The position numbers and the translations under genes were made by a program. Below are positions 1 to 7,131 of a stretch of DNA of 13,454 nucleotides, piece after piece. Origin of the DNA: JANYHF01 sp031393505. Its GTDB lineage: Bacteria; Pseudomonadota; Alphaproteobacteria; Rhizobiales; Hyphomicrobiaceae. The stretch is from contig JANMVX010000155.1 in the NCBI GenBank assembly GCA_031393505.1, positions 1-13,454 on the forward strand, in the 5' to 3' direction. Each line of letters starts with the position of its first letter. Within the stretch, counting starts at the first letter, position 1. The notes under the pieces were generated by a model. That model was not told the origin of the DNA and did not search any database. It worked only from the letters and a program-made list of their open reading frames with translations.

Positions 1-37
1 AGATCGTGTCCGCCGTTGCTGTGGCACAGATAGTTGT

Positions 38-50
38 GGCGCGTAGCGCC
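38..50. other. Short GC-rich hairpin in the gene-free left edge
   Basis: Five-base arms GGCGC and GCGCC flank the 3-nt loop GTA, followed by a G-rich tail without a T run. It could be part of a terminator for a gene lying left of the window, but the missing T tract makes that weak. The surrounding stretch (1-187) has no ORF with recognisable protein similarity in any frame. Apart from this hairpin, the only structure there is the C-rich inverted repeat at 137-160 and a small CCCC/GGGG hairpin near 120-130. Confidence 0.3.
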
Positions 51-136
51 GGGGGCGGGCCAGACACGGGCTCCGACCCTGTTGCAGCGAGTGCGGAGCA
101 AGTTGCTGCCCCACACCCCCCCCTTCGGGGCACCCA

Positions 137-164
137 CTCCCCCGCGAAGAGGCGGGGGAGAGGG
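137..164. repeat. C-rich inverted repeat, copy 1 of a dispersed hairpin element
   Basis: CTCCCCCGC (137-145) and GCGGGGGAG (152-160) are perfect 9-bp arms around the loop GAAGAG, followed by AGGG. The whole 28 nt is the exact reverse complement of 7135-7162, including the loop, so the two copies lie in opposite orientation about 7 kb apart. Copy 1 ends 24 nt before the ATG of the stress-protein gene. Short intergenic palindromes of this C/G-rich type occur dispersed in many alphaproteobacterial genomes. A role in transcript end protection or attenuation is inference. Confidence 0.75.
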
Positions 165-187
165 TCGTATTGGAGCCCAGGACGACC

Positions 188-697
188 ATGACCGAGCGCA
201 TAAAACGCAGCGTGTTTGCCGACGGCCACCGTCGCAAATTCCTGGTGGTGGTGGACGAGACGCCGGAGGTCGAGAGCGCGCTCGCTTTCGCGGCCAATCG
301 CGTGCGCCGGTCTGGCGGGTCGATCAGCCTGCTTTACGTCATTGAGCCGCCGGATTTTCAGGACTGGCTGGGCGTCAAGGACGTTTATCTGGAGGAACAG
401 CAGGCCAAGGCTAAGGCCGTGTTTCGTCTTTTTCGCCGCAAGCTCAAAGGCTATGGCTGCGAAGACACCCAGGCCGAAGACATTGTGCGCGAAGGCAAGA
501 AACCGGAGCAGATCCTGGACTTGATCCTGGAGGATCCCGACATCGCTGTGCTGGTGTTAGGTGCCTCGACCGATCCCAAGGGCCCGGGGCCGTTGGTCAC
601 GTCGCTTGCCACCGGTAAATCGGCGGGCACGTTCCCGGTGCCGATTACGATCGTGCCCGGCCACCTGTCTCCCGAGGAGATCGAAGGTATTGCTTGA
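188..697 (+). CDS. Universal stress protein (UspA family)
   Basis: A cytosolic single-domain Usp protein of 169 aa, a usual length for the family; such proteins accumulate under stress and many bind ATP. Visible features are the N-terminal strand with an acidic residue (KFLVVVDETPE, about residues 17-27), the helix with ESALAFAANR, the central LLYVIEPP strand and the C-terminal VLVLGAST...PVPITIVPG region. The last corresponds to the nucleotide-loop region of Usp proteins. The canonical G-x2-G-x9-G-S/T loop is altered here (GASTDPKGPGP...GKSAGT), so ATP binding is uncertain. An in-frame ATG at 170 is possible, but MTERIKRSVF at 188 fits the family better. The last 53 nt overlap the 3' end of the convergent GGDEF-EAL gene. 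Its specific stress role cannot be told from the sequence. Confidence 0.9.
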   Translation: MTERIKRSVFADGHRRKFLVVVDETPEVESALAFAANRVRRSGGSISLLYVIEPPDFQDWLGVKDVYLEEQQAKAKAVFRLFRRKLKGYGCEDTQAEDIVREGKKPEQILDLILEDPDIAVLVLGASTDPKGPGPLVTSLATGKSAGTFPVPITIVPGHLSPEEIEGIA

Positions 698-2432
698 GCG
701 GCACCACGTCGCCATCCTTCGATGTTGCCCGCCATGGCGCCAATCCCAAATCCGGATTGGCGGAAATGGTCTTGGCGTCTTCGGCTGAAACCGCAGCGCC
801 GAAGTACCATCCCTGGCCGACCGAGCATCCAGCGTCGCGCAGGATTTGGCATTGCTGCTGGGTTTCGGCGCCCTCGCCGGTCACTTCCAGGTTGAGCTTG
901 CGGCACATGCCGACAATGGCGCCCATGACTTTGGCGGCTTCGGCTGGACCCTTCTCCAACTGAATGAACGCACGATCGATCTTAACCCGGTCGAAGGGCA
1001 TCGAGGCCAGGTGGGTGAGTGACGAATAGCCGGCGCCAAAATCGTCCAGACAGATGGTTACGCCGGCCATTTTCAGGTCCGCAAGAACAGCCCGCGCGCC
1101 TTCGAAATCGCTGACCAGCGCGCTCTCGGTGATTTCAACTTCCAGGCGGCTGGGGGCGAAGTCAGCGGCTGTCAGCAGCTCCAGGAGCTTTACCGCCAAG
1201 GCGCGATCGCTGAGCTGATAGGGCGAGAGGTTGACCGACAGCATGGGTTGCCCGGCCCAGTCGCGCGACAGCCGGCAAGCCTGGGCCAGCATGCTGGAGG
1301 TCAAATCAGCGATCAGACGCCGCTCTTCGGCGATCGGGATGAACTTTACCGGGGGAATGAACCCGCGCGTCGTGTGCGGCCAGCGCGCCAGGGCTTCGAA
1401 CCCAATCACGCGGCAGCTGTTAAGTTCTACCAGCGGCTGAAAAAACGGCACGATTCCGTGCGATGTAATGGCCTGGCGCAGGTCAGCCTCGATGGCCGCG
1501 CGCTCACGGATTTCGGCGTCCATCGCCGCGTTGAACAAATTGGCTTTGCCGAGGTTGGTCTGTTTGCCGTTGTAGAGCGCAATGTCCGAACGCTGCATCA
1601 ATGTCGCGGCATCGCCAGCGTCATTCGGATAGGTCGCGATGCCGACTGTCAGGCCGATATCGATGTGGGCGGCATCGAGCGTCATGGGACGCGTCACAGC
1701 GTCGGCGATGCGGGCGGCAGCTTCCATTGGCGCGCGCTGGTCGGCGCGATCATGGGTGACGATCACCGCAAATTCATCGCCGCCAAGTCGAGCGACGAAC
1801 TCGCTCATCCTGACGCTGCGCCGCAACCGGACGGCAATTTCCCGCAACACCTGGTCGCCGGCGATATGGCCGTAGACATCGTTGATGGGCTTGAAGCGGT
1901 CGAGATCAAGCAGCAGCAGCGAGACGCCTTGGCCGCTGCGGTCAGCGCCAGCGAGCGCGCGCGCCAGCTCGGTTGACAGCGCGCGCCGGTTCGAGAGGCC
2001 GGTCAGCGCATCCTCGCCGGCAAGCGCCGTCGCCCGCGCTTCGGCTGCAATGCGAATGGTCACCTCGCGGGCCAGTTCCTTCCAGCGCCGGAGCGCGAAG
2101 ATGCCAAAGGCGAGCGAAACGATGGCGCCGGCCAGAATCACGGCGTTGCGTTTGGCATCGGTCTGGTGCTCGAAATTGGCGAAAACCCAGGCTCCCATCT
2201 GGAAATGCAGGATCGCCAGCAGGCCAGCGGTAATCGAGAGCGCCGTCAGGAACGCCTCGCCCTGGGCCCGCGTGTAGCGCGCGATCAACCTTTGAACGCG
2301 TCTGCGGAAGGTGTTCGATGCGGTCAGCAAGGCGGCGTGCAGCGGCTTTGCCGGGGCGGCTTGGAGAGTTATCATAGACGGAAGCAATCGAAACGGAACG
2401 CCGGCCAATGGGCGGGACACGTCGGTAACCAT
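645..2432 (-). CDS. Membrane-anchored GGDEF-EAL cyclic-di-GMP synthase/phosphodiesterase
   Basis: A 595-aa bifunctional cyclic-di-GMP protein. Two hydrophobic segments (about residues 60-78 and 97-114) form a hairpin anchor; no PAS or other sensor domain is visible. The diguanylate cyclase domain (about 138-300) has DLDRFKPINDVYGH at 176-189, an intact GGDEF at 217-221 and ALYNGK at 285-290. The EAL domain (about 315-555) keeps its catalytic set: E346 in FEALARW, N401 in VNLSPYQL, E436 in EITES, D463-D464 in DDFGAGYSSL, K484 in VKIDR, E520 and Q540. Both activities therefore look possible, as known for GGDEF-EAL tandems. The product-inhibition I-site position reads RMSE (208-211) instead of RxxD, so feedback inhibition may be lost. 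Start at 2432 is the longest; M20 (2375) is an alternative. The C-terminal tail past the EAL core overlaps the convergent stress-protein gene. Confidence 0.93.
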   Translation of the reverse strand: MVTDVSRPLAGVPFRLLPSMITLQAAPAKPLHAALLTASNTFRRRVQRLIARYTRAQGEAFLTALSITAGLLAILHFQMGAWVFANFEHQTDAKRNAVILAGAIVSLAFGIFALRRWKELAREVTIRIAAEARATALAGEDALTGLSNRRALSTELARALAGADRSGQGVSLLLLDLDRFKPINDVYGHIAGDQVLREIAVRLRRSVRMSEFVARLGGDEFAVIVTHDRADQRAPMEAAARIADAVTRPMTLDAAHIDIGLTVGIATYPNDAGDAATLMQRSDIALYNGKQTNLGKANLFNAAMDAEIRERAAIEADLRQAITSHGIVPFFQPLVELNSCRVIGFEALARWPHTTRGFIPPVKFIPIAEERRLIADLTSSMLAQACRLSRDWAGQPMLSVNLSPYQLSDRALAVKLLELLTAADFAPSRLEVEITESALVSDFEGARAVLADLKMAGVTICLDDFGAGYSSLTHLASMPFDRVKIDRAFIQLEKGPAEAAKVMGAIVGMCRKLNLEVTGEGAETQQQCQILRDAGCSVGQGWYFGAAVSAEDAKTISANPDLGLAPWRATSKDGDVVPLKQYLRSPRETGGRARS

Positions 2433-2579
2433 AGCGCACTCGCGCTAAGATTGTGCTAAGCGCCTCTGCCCTCCGCGCTTGCGGTATTCCCGTAACGCCA
2501 AAGAGTGAGGCAGACCTTGCAGTCGCCCATGCCACTGATTATCTGGACGGCTATCATGGAAACGGCTCGCGAGGCTCCG

Positions 2580-2993
2580 ATGCAGGGTAAGCGCTGGCAA
2601 GATGGCGCTCCGCCGTTGGAGGGCGAGGTACTGCCGCCCGAGGCTGAGGCTGAGCGCGAGACGTTCGTGCGCAACTCGTTCTGGGACAAGCTGAAACGGG
2701 TTGTTCCCAAGATCCCGTTCGCCGAGTCGGCCGTCGCAGCCTTCTATTGCGCCACCGATCCCGCCACTCCTATGCGCGTAAAACTCACGCTGATGGGGGC
2801 GCTGGCCTATTTCATCCTGCCGATAGATGTCGTGCCGGATTTTCTGCCGCTCGTCGGCTTTGGCGACGACGCAGCTGTGTTGGCGCTGGCGATCAAACTG
2901 GTCGGCGATCAGATCAAGCCAGAACATCGCGAACGGGCGCGCGAAACGCTCGCCAATCTGGCGCAACCGCAAGTCAAAGCGCCCGCCGTATAA
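2580..2993 (+). CDS. DUF1232 (YkvA-type) small membrane protein
   Basis: From the start at 2580 the protein has 137 aa. The family signature is the C-terminal hydrophobic helix-loop: ALAYFILPIDVVPDFLPLVG followed by FGDDAAVLALAIKLV, near-identical in style to other DUF1232 members, whose function is not established. An acidic N-terminal stretch (PLEGEVLPPEAEAERE) precedes an amphipathic FWDKLKRVVPKIPF segment. GAGG sits 5 nt before the ATG at 2580, which decided the start. In-frame upstream starts exist at 2556 (ATG), 2529 (ATG) and 2505 (GTG). The extra N-terminal residues (MRQTLQSPMPLIIWTAIM...) do not look conserved, but the start remains uncertain. The gene is divergent from the GGDEF-EAL gene; the 147 nt between them must hold both promoters. 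I found no convincing -35/-10 pair there. Confidence 0.85.
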   Translation: MQGKRWQDGAPPLEGEVLPPEAEAERETFVRNSFWDKLKRVVPKIPFAESAVAAFYCATDPATPMRVKLTLMGALAYFILPIDVVPDFLPLVGFGDDAAVLALAIKLVGDQIKPEHRERARETLANLAQPQVKAPAV

Positions 2994-3047
2994 GAGCAAC
3001 CGGCGAGCCAATCTCAAGGGTCAAGCGACAAATGCCCACCCTAAGAC

Positions 3048-3094
3048 GCCAAAATAGCGTCATTGGCATAGTATGCTAGTGATGCTATTTTGGC
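3048..3094 (+). promoter_or_regulatory. 47-bp dyad operator with embedded promoter of the toxin-antitoxin pair
   Basis: Centred on base 3071, 20 of 23 opposed positions are complementary and the other three are G/T. The outer arms GCCAAAATAGC (3048-3058) and GCTATTTTGGC (3084-3094) are perfect, as is the core GCATAGTATGC (3066-3076). A plausible sigma-70 promoter lies inside: TTGGCA (3063-3068), a 17-nt spacer and TATTTT (3086-3091). It would start transcription around 3098, just before GGAGG at 3103-3107. Ribbon-helix-helix antitoxins of ParD type typically repress their own promoter by binding such repeats, so this is the expected autoregulatory site. The promoter assignment is inference from spacing. 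Confidence 0.75.
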
Positions 3095-3113
3095 ATTCAA
3101 ACGGAGGCAATCA

Positions 3114-3404
3114 ATGCCAACACGCAATGTCGTCCTGACGGATCGGCAGGAAACGCTGATCGAGGCGCTGGTGCAAAGCGGGCGCTACCAGAATGCCAGC
3201 GAGGTTTTGCGCGAGGGTCTGCGCTTGGTCGAAAACCGCGAGGTTGACGAGGCCACCAAGCTTGAAGCGCTGCGCGGCGCCGCCGATCTCGGCCTTGCAG
3301 CCCTCGAGCGCGGCGCGTTCAAGCAATTCGCCGACGCCTCCTCGCTGATCGCGCACCTCAACAAGGTTGCGGAGGTCACTCTTGACGATGCGGGGACCGC
3401 TTGA
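3114..3404 (+). CDS. ParD-family type II antitoxin (ribbon-helix-helix)
   Basis: A 96-aa protein whose first 45 residues form the ParD/CopG-type ribbon-helix-helix: strand TRNVVLTD (3-10), helix RQETLIEALVQSG (11-23), then RYQNASEVLREGLRLVENRE (24-43), the characteristic ParD 'Y-x-N-A-S-E-V-x-R' turn and second helix. The remainder (about 44-96) is the flexible tail that in this family wraps around the cognate toxin. ATG at 3114 has GGAGG six bases upstream; a TTG at 3090 in the same frame would lie inside the operator and is rejected. The stop overlaps the start of the downstream toxin, and the upstream dyad at 3048-3094 fits autorepression. It should neutralise the ParE-like toxin and bind DNA as a complex with it. 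Confidence 0.92.
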   Translation: MPTRNVVLTDRQETLIEALVQSGRYQNASEVLREGLRLVENREVDEATKLEALRGAADLGLAALERGAFKQFADASSLIAHLNKVAEVTLDDAGTA

Positions 3405-3754
3405 GCCACGCATCTTGGCCAGTGCGGCTTGGCGACGAGGCCGAAGCGGACTTCGCACGCATCCTCAAATACACGAGCGACACTTACGGCCCGAAGCAAG
3501 CTGATGTTTACAAGCTCACGCTGACCGCTGCGTTGGCCGCGCTTCATGACGGCCCTAACATTCAAGGAAGTGTCGCCCGAGACGAAATCCGCCCCGGCCT
3601 GCGCACTCTTCACGTTGCAAGGCGCGGCCGGCGCGGGTGGCATTTCGTCATGTTCCGGACCGCCACAGACCCGCCTGGCGAAGAGCTGATTGAGGTGGTT
3701 CGGATTCTGCACGACGCCATGGAATTAGCTCGTCACATTCCGCCGGGGATTTAG
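3401..3754 (+). CDS. ParE/RelE-superfamily toxin
   Basis: A 117-aa protein, usual for ParE-like toxins. Family features seen: L-x2-EAEADFARILKYTSDTYG (10-30, the helix that opens the fold), ALAALHDGPNIQGS (44-57), IRPGLRTLHVARRGRRGWHFVMFR (63-86, the beta-sheet strands) and the C-terminal VVRILHDAMELARHIP (99-114). ParE proteins inhibit DNA gyrase whereas RelE relatives cleave mRNA. The RILHDxMxxxRHIP ending and the ParD partner favour ParE, but the target is inference. The only start placing the conserved N-terminus in frame is TTG at 3401, overlapping the antitoxin TGA by three bases (TTGA), which implies translational coupling. This weak start would keep toxin below antitoxin. No truncation is visible. 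Confidence 0.9.
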   Translation: MSHASWPVRLGDEAEADFARILKYTSDTYGPKQADVYKLTLTAALAALHDGPNIQGSVARDEIRPGLRTLHVARRGRRGWHFVMFRTATDPPGEELIEVVRILHDAMELARHIPPGI

Positions 3755-3832
3755 TCGGCGTTGCTTGGGCTGGACAGCGCTCTTGGAGGGGGTATTGATG
3801 ACCCTTCGATCCACCCTGATTTGGCAGAACGC

Positions 3833-4387
3833 ATGCGCGGCTATTTTGGCATCGGCGCCGAAAAGATCTCCAAGCCGATGAATGTCGGTAATCTGGTGCG
3901 CTCTTCGCACGCGTTCGGGGCGAGTTTTTTCTTTACGGTCGGCGCGCAGTACCGCGCCGCCGAAGCGCGTTCGGACACCTCCAAAGCGCCGGATCACATG
4001 CCCATCTACACGTGGCCGTCGATCGAGGCCATGGTGCTGCCGCAGGGCTGCGCGCTGGTCGGAATTGAACTCACCGATGACGCCATCGACCTGCCGAGTT
4101 TCGGCCACCCGTTGCGCGCCGCCTATATTCTTGGGCCAGAGCGCGGCTCACTGTCGCCGGCCATGCAGGCGCGCTGCCGCTATGTTATCAAAATCCCGAC
4201 GTCATTTTGCATCAATGTCGCCATGGCCGGCGCGATTGTGATGTATGATCGCGTCAAGACGTTGGGGCGCTATGCACCCCGGCCGGTCGGCGAGGGGCCG
4301 CCGTTGGAGACATTGCCCGAGCATGCGCAGGGCGGGCCAATTCAGAGGCTTGCCGCGCGTGGCGAGGCTGATGGGTTGGACGGATAG
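3833..4387 (+). CDS. RNA 2'-O-ribose methyltransferase, SpoU/TrmH type (SPOUT)
   Basis: A 184-aa SPOUT methyltransferase, expected to transfer a methyl group from S-adenosylmethionine to a ribose 2'-OH in tRNA or rRNA; the substrate cannot be told here. The three SpoU motifs are visible: motif 1 NVGNLVRSSHAFGA (about 17-30, with the N and R that mark the family), motif 2 AYILGPERGSLS and motif 3 IKIPTSFCINVAMAGAIVMYDRV, which form the trefoil-knot cofactor site. The start MRGYFGIGAEKISKPMN at 3833 matches how alphaproteobacterial members begin; an in-frame TTG at 3761 would add 24 unconserved residues. It lacks an N-terminal substrate-binding domain. A Pro/Gly-rich tail of about 35 residues follows the knot. 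The secreted IalB-family gene follows after 13 nt, so the two may share a transcript. Confidence 0.88.
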   Translation: MRGYFGIGAEKISKPMNVGNLVRSSHAFGASFFFTVGAQYRAAEARSDTSKAPDHMPIYTWPSIEAMVLPQGCALVGIELTDDAIDLPSFGHPLRAAYILGPERGSLSPAMQARCRYVIKIPTSFCINVAMAGAIVMYDRVKTLGRYAPRPVGEGPPLETLPEHAQGGPIQRLAARGEADGLDG

Positions 4388-4400
4388 GGGAGGGTCTGCG

Positions 4401-5375
4401 GTGTTCAAATTCTCTGGTCGCGCCCGGCTGCTGTCGCTCGGGCTGGCGAGCGCACTGGCTGTCACGGCCTTGCTTGCCGGGGCCTTTGTGGTTGAGGCGA
4501 AAGTGCCGGCAAAGAAGCACATCAGCCGCTTTGTGGCGGCTCAAAAGCGCTTGATCATCCGCAAGCTGGCCCGGCCCCATCAGGCCTTTGCGGCCAAACC
4601 GGTTGCAAAACCAATTGTCAGAAAATCCGTCGTTGCGGCGCGGCCAATTGCAAAGCCGGTTCTGGCCAGGCCCGTCGTGCGCCCGCCGACGCAACAGCAG
4701 ATCCTTGCAGCCCGCCTCAAGGCGCTGCCGAAGACGGCGTTTCGAGCCCCGGTGGTAAGGCCGGCGCCGCCTGCCAAAGCACCAATCAGGGTCGCGCTCG
4801 CCCGCCCCGCCCCCTATCGGCCAGCGCCCGGCCCTGCCATCGCCAAGCCCGTATCGCTTGCCCCGGCCGCAATTGCCCCGCCGCCCGTCGTTGTGCGTCC
4901 CGGCGGACCGGCGCTGCTGGCGCAAAATGGCGATTGGTCGGTGTTCCGCGCCATTTCGGCAGACAACCGCACCTGTTTCGCCGCCACCCGACCGAAGGAC
5001 TCCTCGCCGCGCCTGGCCGATCGCAAGCCAGTCTTCCTGTATCTGACGACCTACGCGCCGGGCGATGTGCGCAACGAGGTGACCTTCAAACTCGGCATGC
5101 CGCTCGGGGCCGACGAGACGGTGATCGCCGTCATTGACGGGCGCAACTACCGGCTTGGCTCGTCGGGCGACATGGCCTATCCGAAGGACCTCGGCGGCCA
5201 AAAGGCTATGCTGGATGGCCTCCGGCGCGGAACGTCGCTGACGCTGCGAACCGCCAAGGCCGACGCGCCCGCCGGCAGTCCGCCCACAATGACTGACGCG
5301 TTTTCGCTGCTCGGCTTGGCCGCAGCCGTGAAAGCCTCCGACGAGGCCTGCATCAATCCAACCGGGCGGCGTTAG
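4401..5375 (+). CDS. Invasion-associated locus B (IalB) family secreted protein with long Pro/Ala/Lys linker
   Basis: 324 aa. An N-terminal signal or anchor (RARLLSLGLASALAVTALLAG, about 8-28) is followed by roughly 135 residues rich in P, A, K, R and V (KPVAKPIVRK, RPAPPAKAP and similar), lacking predicted globular content. The C-terminal IalB-like domain (about 172-324) follows: NGDWSVFRA, RTCFAAT, KPVFLYLTTYAPGDVRNEVTF, VIAVIDGRNYRL, DAMLDGLRRG-like helix and TDAFSLLGLAAAV. C192 and C317 are the only cysteines of this domain and could pair. IalB was named for erythrocyte invasion in Bartonella, but homologues are widespread in free-living Hyphomicrobiales, so no pathogenic role is implied. 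The linker may span periplasm or peptidoglycan. GTG at 4401 has GGGGAGGG six bases upstream, which decides the start. Its TAG shares bases with the convergent permease stop. Confidence 0.85.
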   Translation: MFKFSGRARLLSLGLASALAVTALLAGAFVVEAKVPAKKHISRFVAAQKRLIIRKLARPHQAFAAKPVAKPIVRKSVVAARPIAKPVLARPVVRPPTQQQILAARLKALPKTAFRAPVVRPAPPAKAPIRVALARPAPYRPAPGPAIAKPVSLAPAAIAPPPVVVRPGGPALLAQNGDWSVFRAISADNRTCFAATRPKDSSPRLADRKPVFLYLTTYAPGDVRNEVTFKLGMPLGADETVIAVIDGRNYRLGSSGDMAYPKDLGGQKAMLDGLRRGTSLTLRTAKADAPAGSPPTMTDAFSLLGLAAAVKASDEACINPTGRR

Positions 5376-7096
5376 GATTTCCGCCGCCCAGGCCAGAGCG
5401 GCCCGGCGATGGCGCGGTTGAGCAGCAGCAGCGGCGCCATGCCGACCAGCACGATCATGAGCGAGGCGAGCGCGGCCTCTTCAAACTGATCGAGCGCGGC
5501 GAGGCCATAAACCCGCGTCGCCAGCGTCTCGAAATTGAACGGGCGGAGCAGAAGCGTCGCGGGCAACTCTTTCATGCAATCCACGAACACCAGCAGCAGC
5601 GCGGCGCCGAATGGTGGGCGCAACAGCGGCAGATGCACGCTCCAGAGCGCACCGACGGCCGTTTGGCCAAGCGTGCGCGCTGCGGCGTCGAGGTTGGGCG
5701 AAATACGCGTGAGGCCAGATTCGATGGCGCTGAGCGACACCGACATGAAGCGGATCACATAGGCCAGCACGACAATAAAAACGCTGCCGGACAGCAGCAG
5801 GCCAGGTGATACGCCGATCATGGTCTTGAGCAGGCCGGAAAACCAATTGTCGAAGCGGCTGAGCGGCCACAGCAGCCCGAGCGCCAGCACGGTGCCGGGG
5901 ATGGCGTAGCCCAGGCTGGCGAGCCGCATGGCCGGACGGGTCAGGCCGTTGGGAGCGACGCGGCGCGCATAGGCGAACACCAGCGCCAGGACGCCGGCCA
6001 CCAGTGCGGCCAACAACGATACGCCGAGGCTGGTCGCGGCCGCCTTGACGAAGGCGACGCTGGCGATGTCGCGCCAACTGGCGAGCGCGCCGCGCAGCAA
6101 CGCGAACATGGGCAACACGAAGCCTGCCAGGAAAGGCAGCACACAGAGTACAGTGGCGAGCGCCCCGCGCCATCCCTCAAGCGCCACCTCGGGCGATGGC
6201 CGGGCCCGCCCCGCCTTGTCGTGAAACCCGCGGTTGCCGCGCAACGCCCGTTCGGCCAGGAACAGCGTCAGCACGAAGGCCAGCATCACCAGCGAGATTT
6301 GCGCCGCGCCGGCCAGGCTCGAGCGTTGCAACCATGTGGCGTAAGCGGTGGCGGTCAGCGTGGGAACGCCGAGATATTGCACCGCTCCGACATCGTTCAG
6401 GCACTCCATCATGGCCAGCGCAACGCCCGCCACCAGAGCAGGCCGGGCCATCGGCAGCGCCACGCGCCAGAACACGCCCGTGAGGGTATGGCCGAGCGTC
6501 CGCGCCACCTCCAACGGCCCGGCGCTCTGCTGCAGAAAGCTCGCGCGGGCGCTGAGGTAGACGTAGGGGTAGAGTACGGACGATAGGATGAAGATTGCGC
6601 CTGGCAGCGATTTTACAGCAGGAAACCAGTAATCATTGGCGTGTTTGTAACCGGTCAAGAAGCGGAGCGCGCTCTGCAGCGGCCCGGTGAAGTCGAACAA
6701 ATCGCCGTAGCAATAGGCGACGATGTAGGTCGGCATCGCCAGCGGCACCAGCAGTAGCCAGACGATGGCGTCGCGGCCCGGAAAGCGGAACATGGTGACC
6801 AGCCAGGCGGTGCCCGCGCCCATTACCAGTGTGGCGAGGCCGACGCCCAGCATCAACGACAGCGTGCGGACGATCGCGGCCGGCAGCACCGTGGAAAACA
6901 GGTGCGGCCAGAGATCGCCGGAGCCTCCGAGGGCGAGCGAGGCGACGCCCAGCACCGGTAGCAGCATGATGGCGGCGATGAGAGCCACGGCCACGGTCCA
7001 CAACGGCGACACCCGCCGCTGCGCCCGCCAAGTGGCGAGGGCGGAGGCAATGCGGTGCGTCAGTTGGGCTGGGGGGGTGATTGCCGGAAGAGACAT
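5372..7096 (-). CDS. fbpB: Fe(III) ABC transporter permease (FbpB type)
   Basis: A 574-aa inner-membrane permease made of two fused homologous halves with about 12 hydrophobic segments, as in FbpB/SfuB. Each half has its ATPase-docking EAA loop: EVARTLGHTLTGVFWRVALP (about 196-215) and DAAARTLGQTAVGALWSVHLP (about 470-490). Such permeases move ferric iron delivered by an FbpA-type binding protein. I place the start at MSLPAITPPAQ (7096). The frame is open to 7177, but those 27 codons would be read from the hairpin repeat and are unlikely to be real. No strong ribosome site precedes either start. The gene lies 80 nt downstream of the binding-protein gene on the same strand. No ATP-binding subunit follows, since the next gene is convergent and overlaps by 4 nt. 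Confidence 0.9.
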   Translation of the reverse strand: MSLPAITPPAQLTHRIASALATWRAQRRVSPLWTVAVALIAAIMLLPVLGVASLALGGSGDLWPHLFSTVLPAAIVRTLSLMLGVGLATLVMGAGTAWLVTMFRFPGRDAIVWLLLVPLAMPTYIVAYCYGDLFDFTGPLQSALRFLTGYKHANDYWFPAVKSLPGAIFILSSVLYPYVYLSARASFLQQSAGPLEVARTLGHTLTGVFWRVALPMARPALVAGVALAMMECLNDVGAVQYLGVPTLTATAYATWLQRSSLAGAAQISLVMLAFVLTLFLAERALRGNRGFHDKAGRARPSPEVALEGWRGALATVLCVLPFLAGFVLPMFALLRGALASWRDIASVAFVKAAATSLGVSLLAALVAGVLALVFAYARRVAPNGLTRPAMRLASLGYAIPGTVLALGLLWPLSRFDNWFSGLLKTMIGVSPGLLLSGSVFIVVLAYVIRFMSVSLSAIESGLTRISPNLDAAARTLGQTAVGALWSVHLPLLRPPFGAALLLVFVDCMKELPATLLLRPFNFETLATRVYGLAALDQFEEAALASLMIVLVGMAPLLLLNRAIAGPLWPGRRKS

Positions 7097-7131
7097 GACT
7101 GTTCGTTGAATTTCAAGAAGAGCAAACGATT

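Noticed and set aside
6..191. 61-codon frame at the left edge
   Set aside because: Runs through the inverted repeat, composition is Ala/Gly/Pro-rich noise and no family is recognisable.
1248..1976. 242-codon plus-strand frame inside the GGDEF-EAL gene
   Set aside because: Shadow of the high-GC coding strand; the minus-strand frame has intact catalytic motifs.
2441..2463. GCTAAG direct repeats and GCGCT/AGCGC arms between the divergent genes
   Set aside because: Short and imperfect; cannot be distinguished from chance in this GC-rich sequence.
2445..3017. 190-codon minus-strand open frame opposite the DUF1232 gene
   Set aside because: Arg-rich low-complexity translation, no domain, and DUF1232 on the other strand carries a clear signature.
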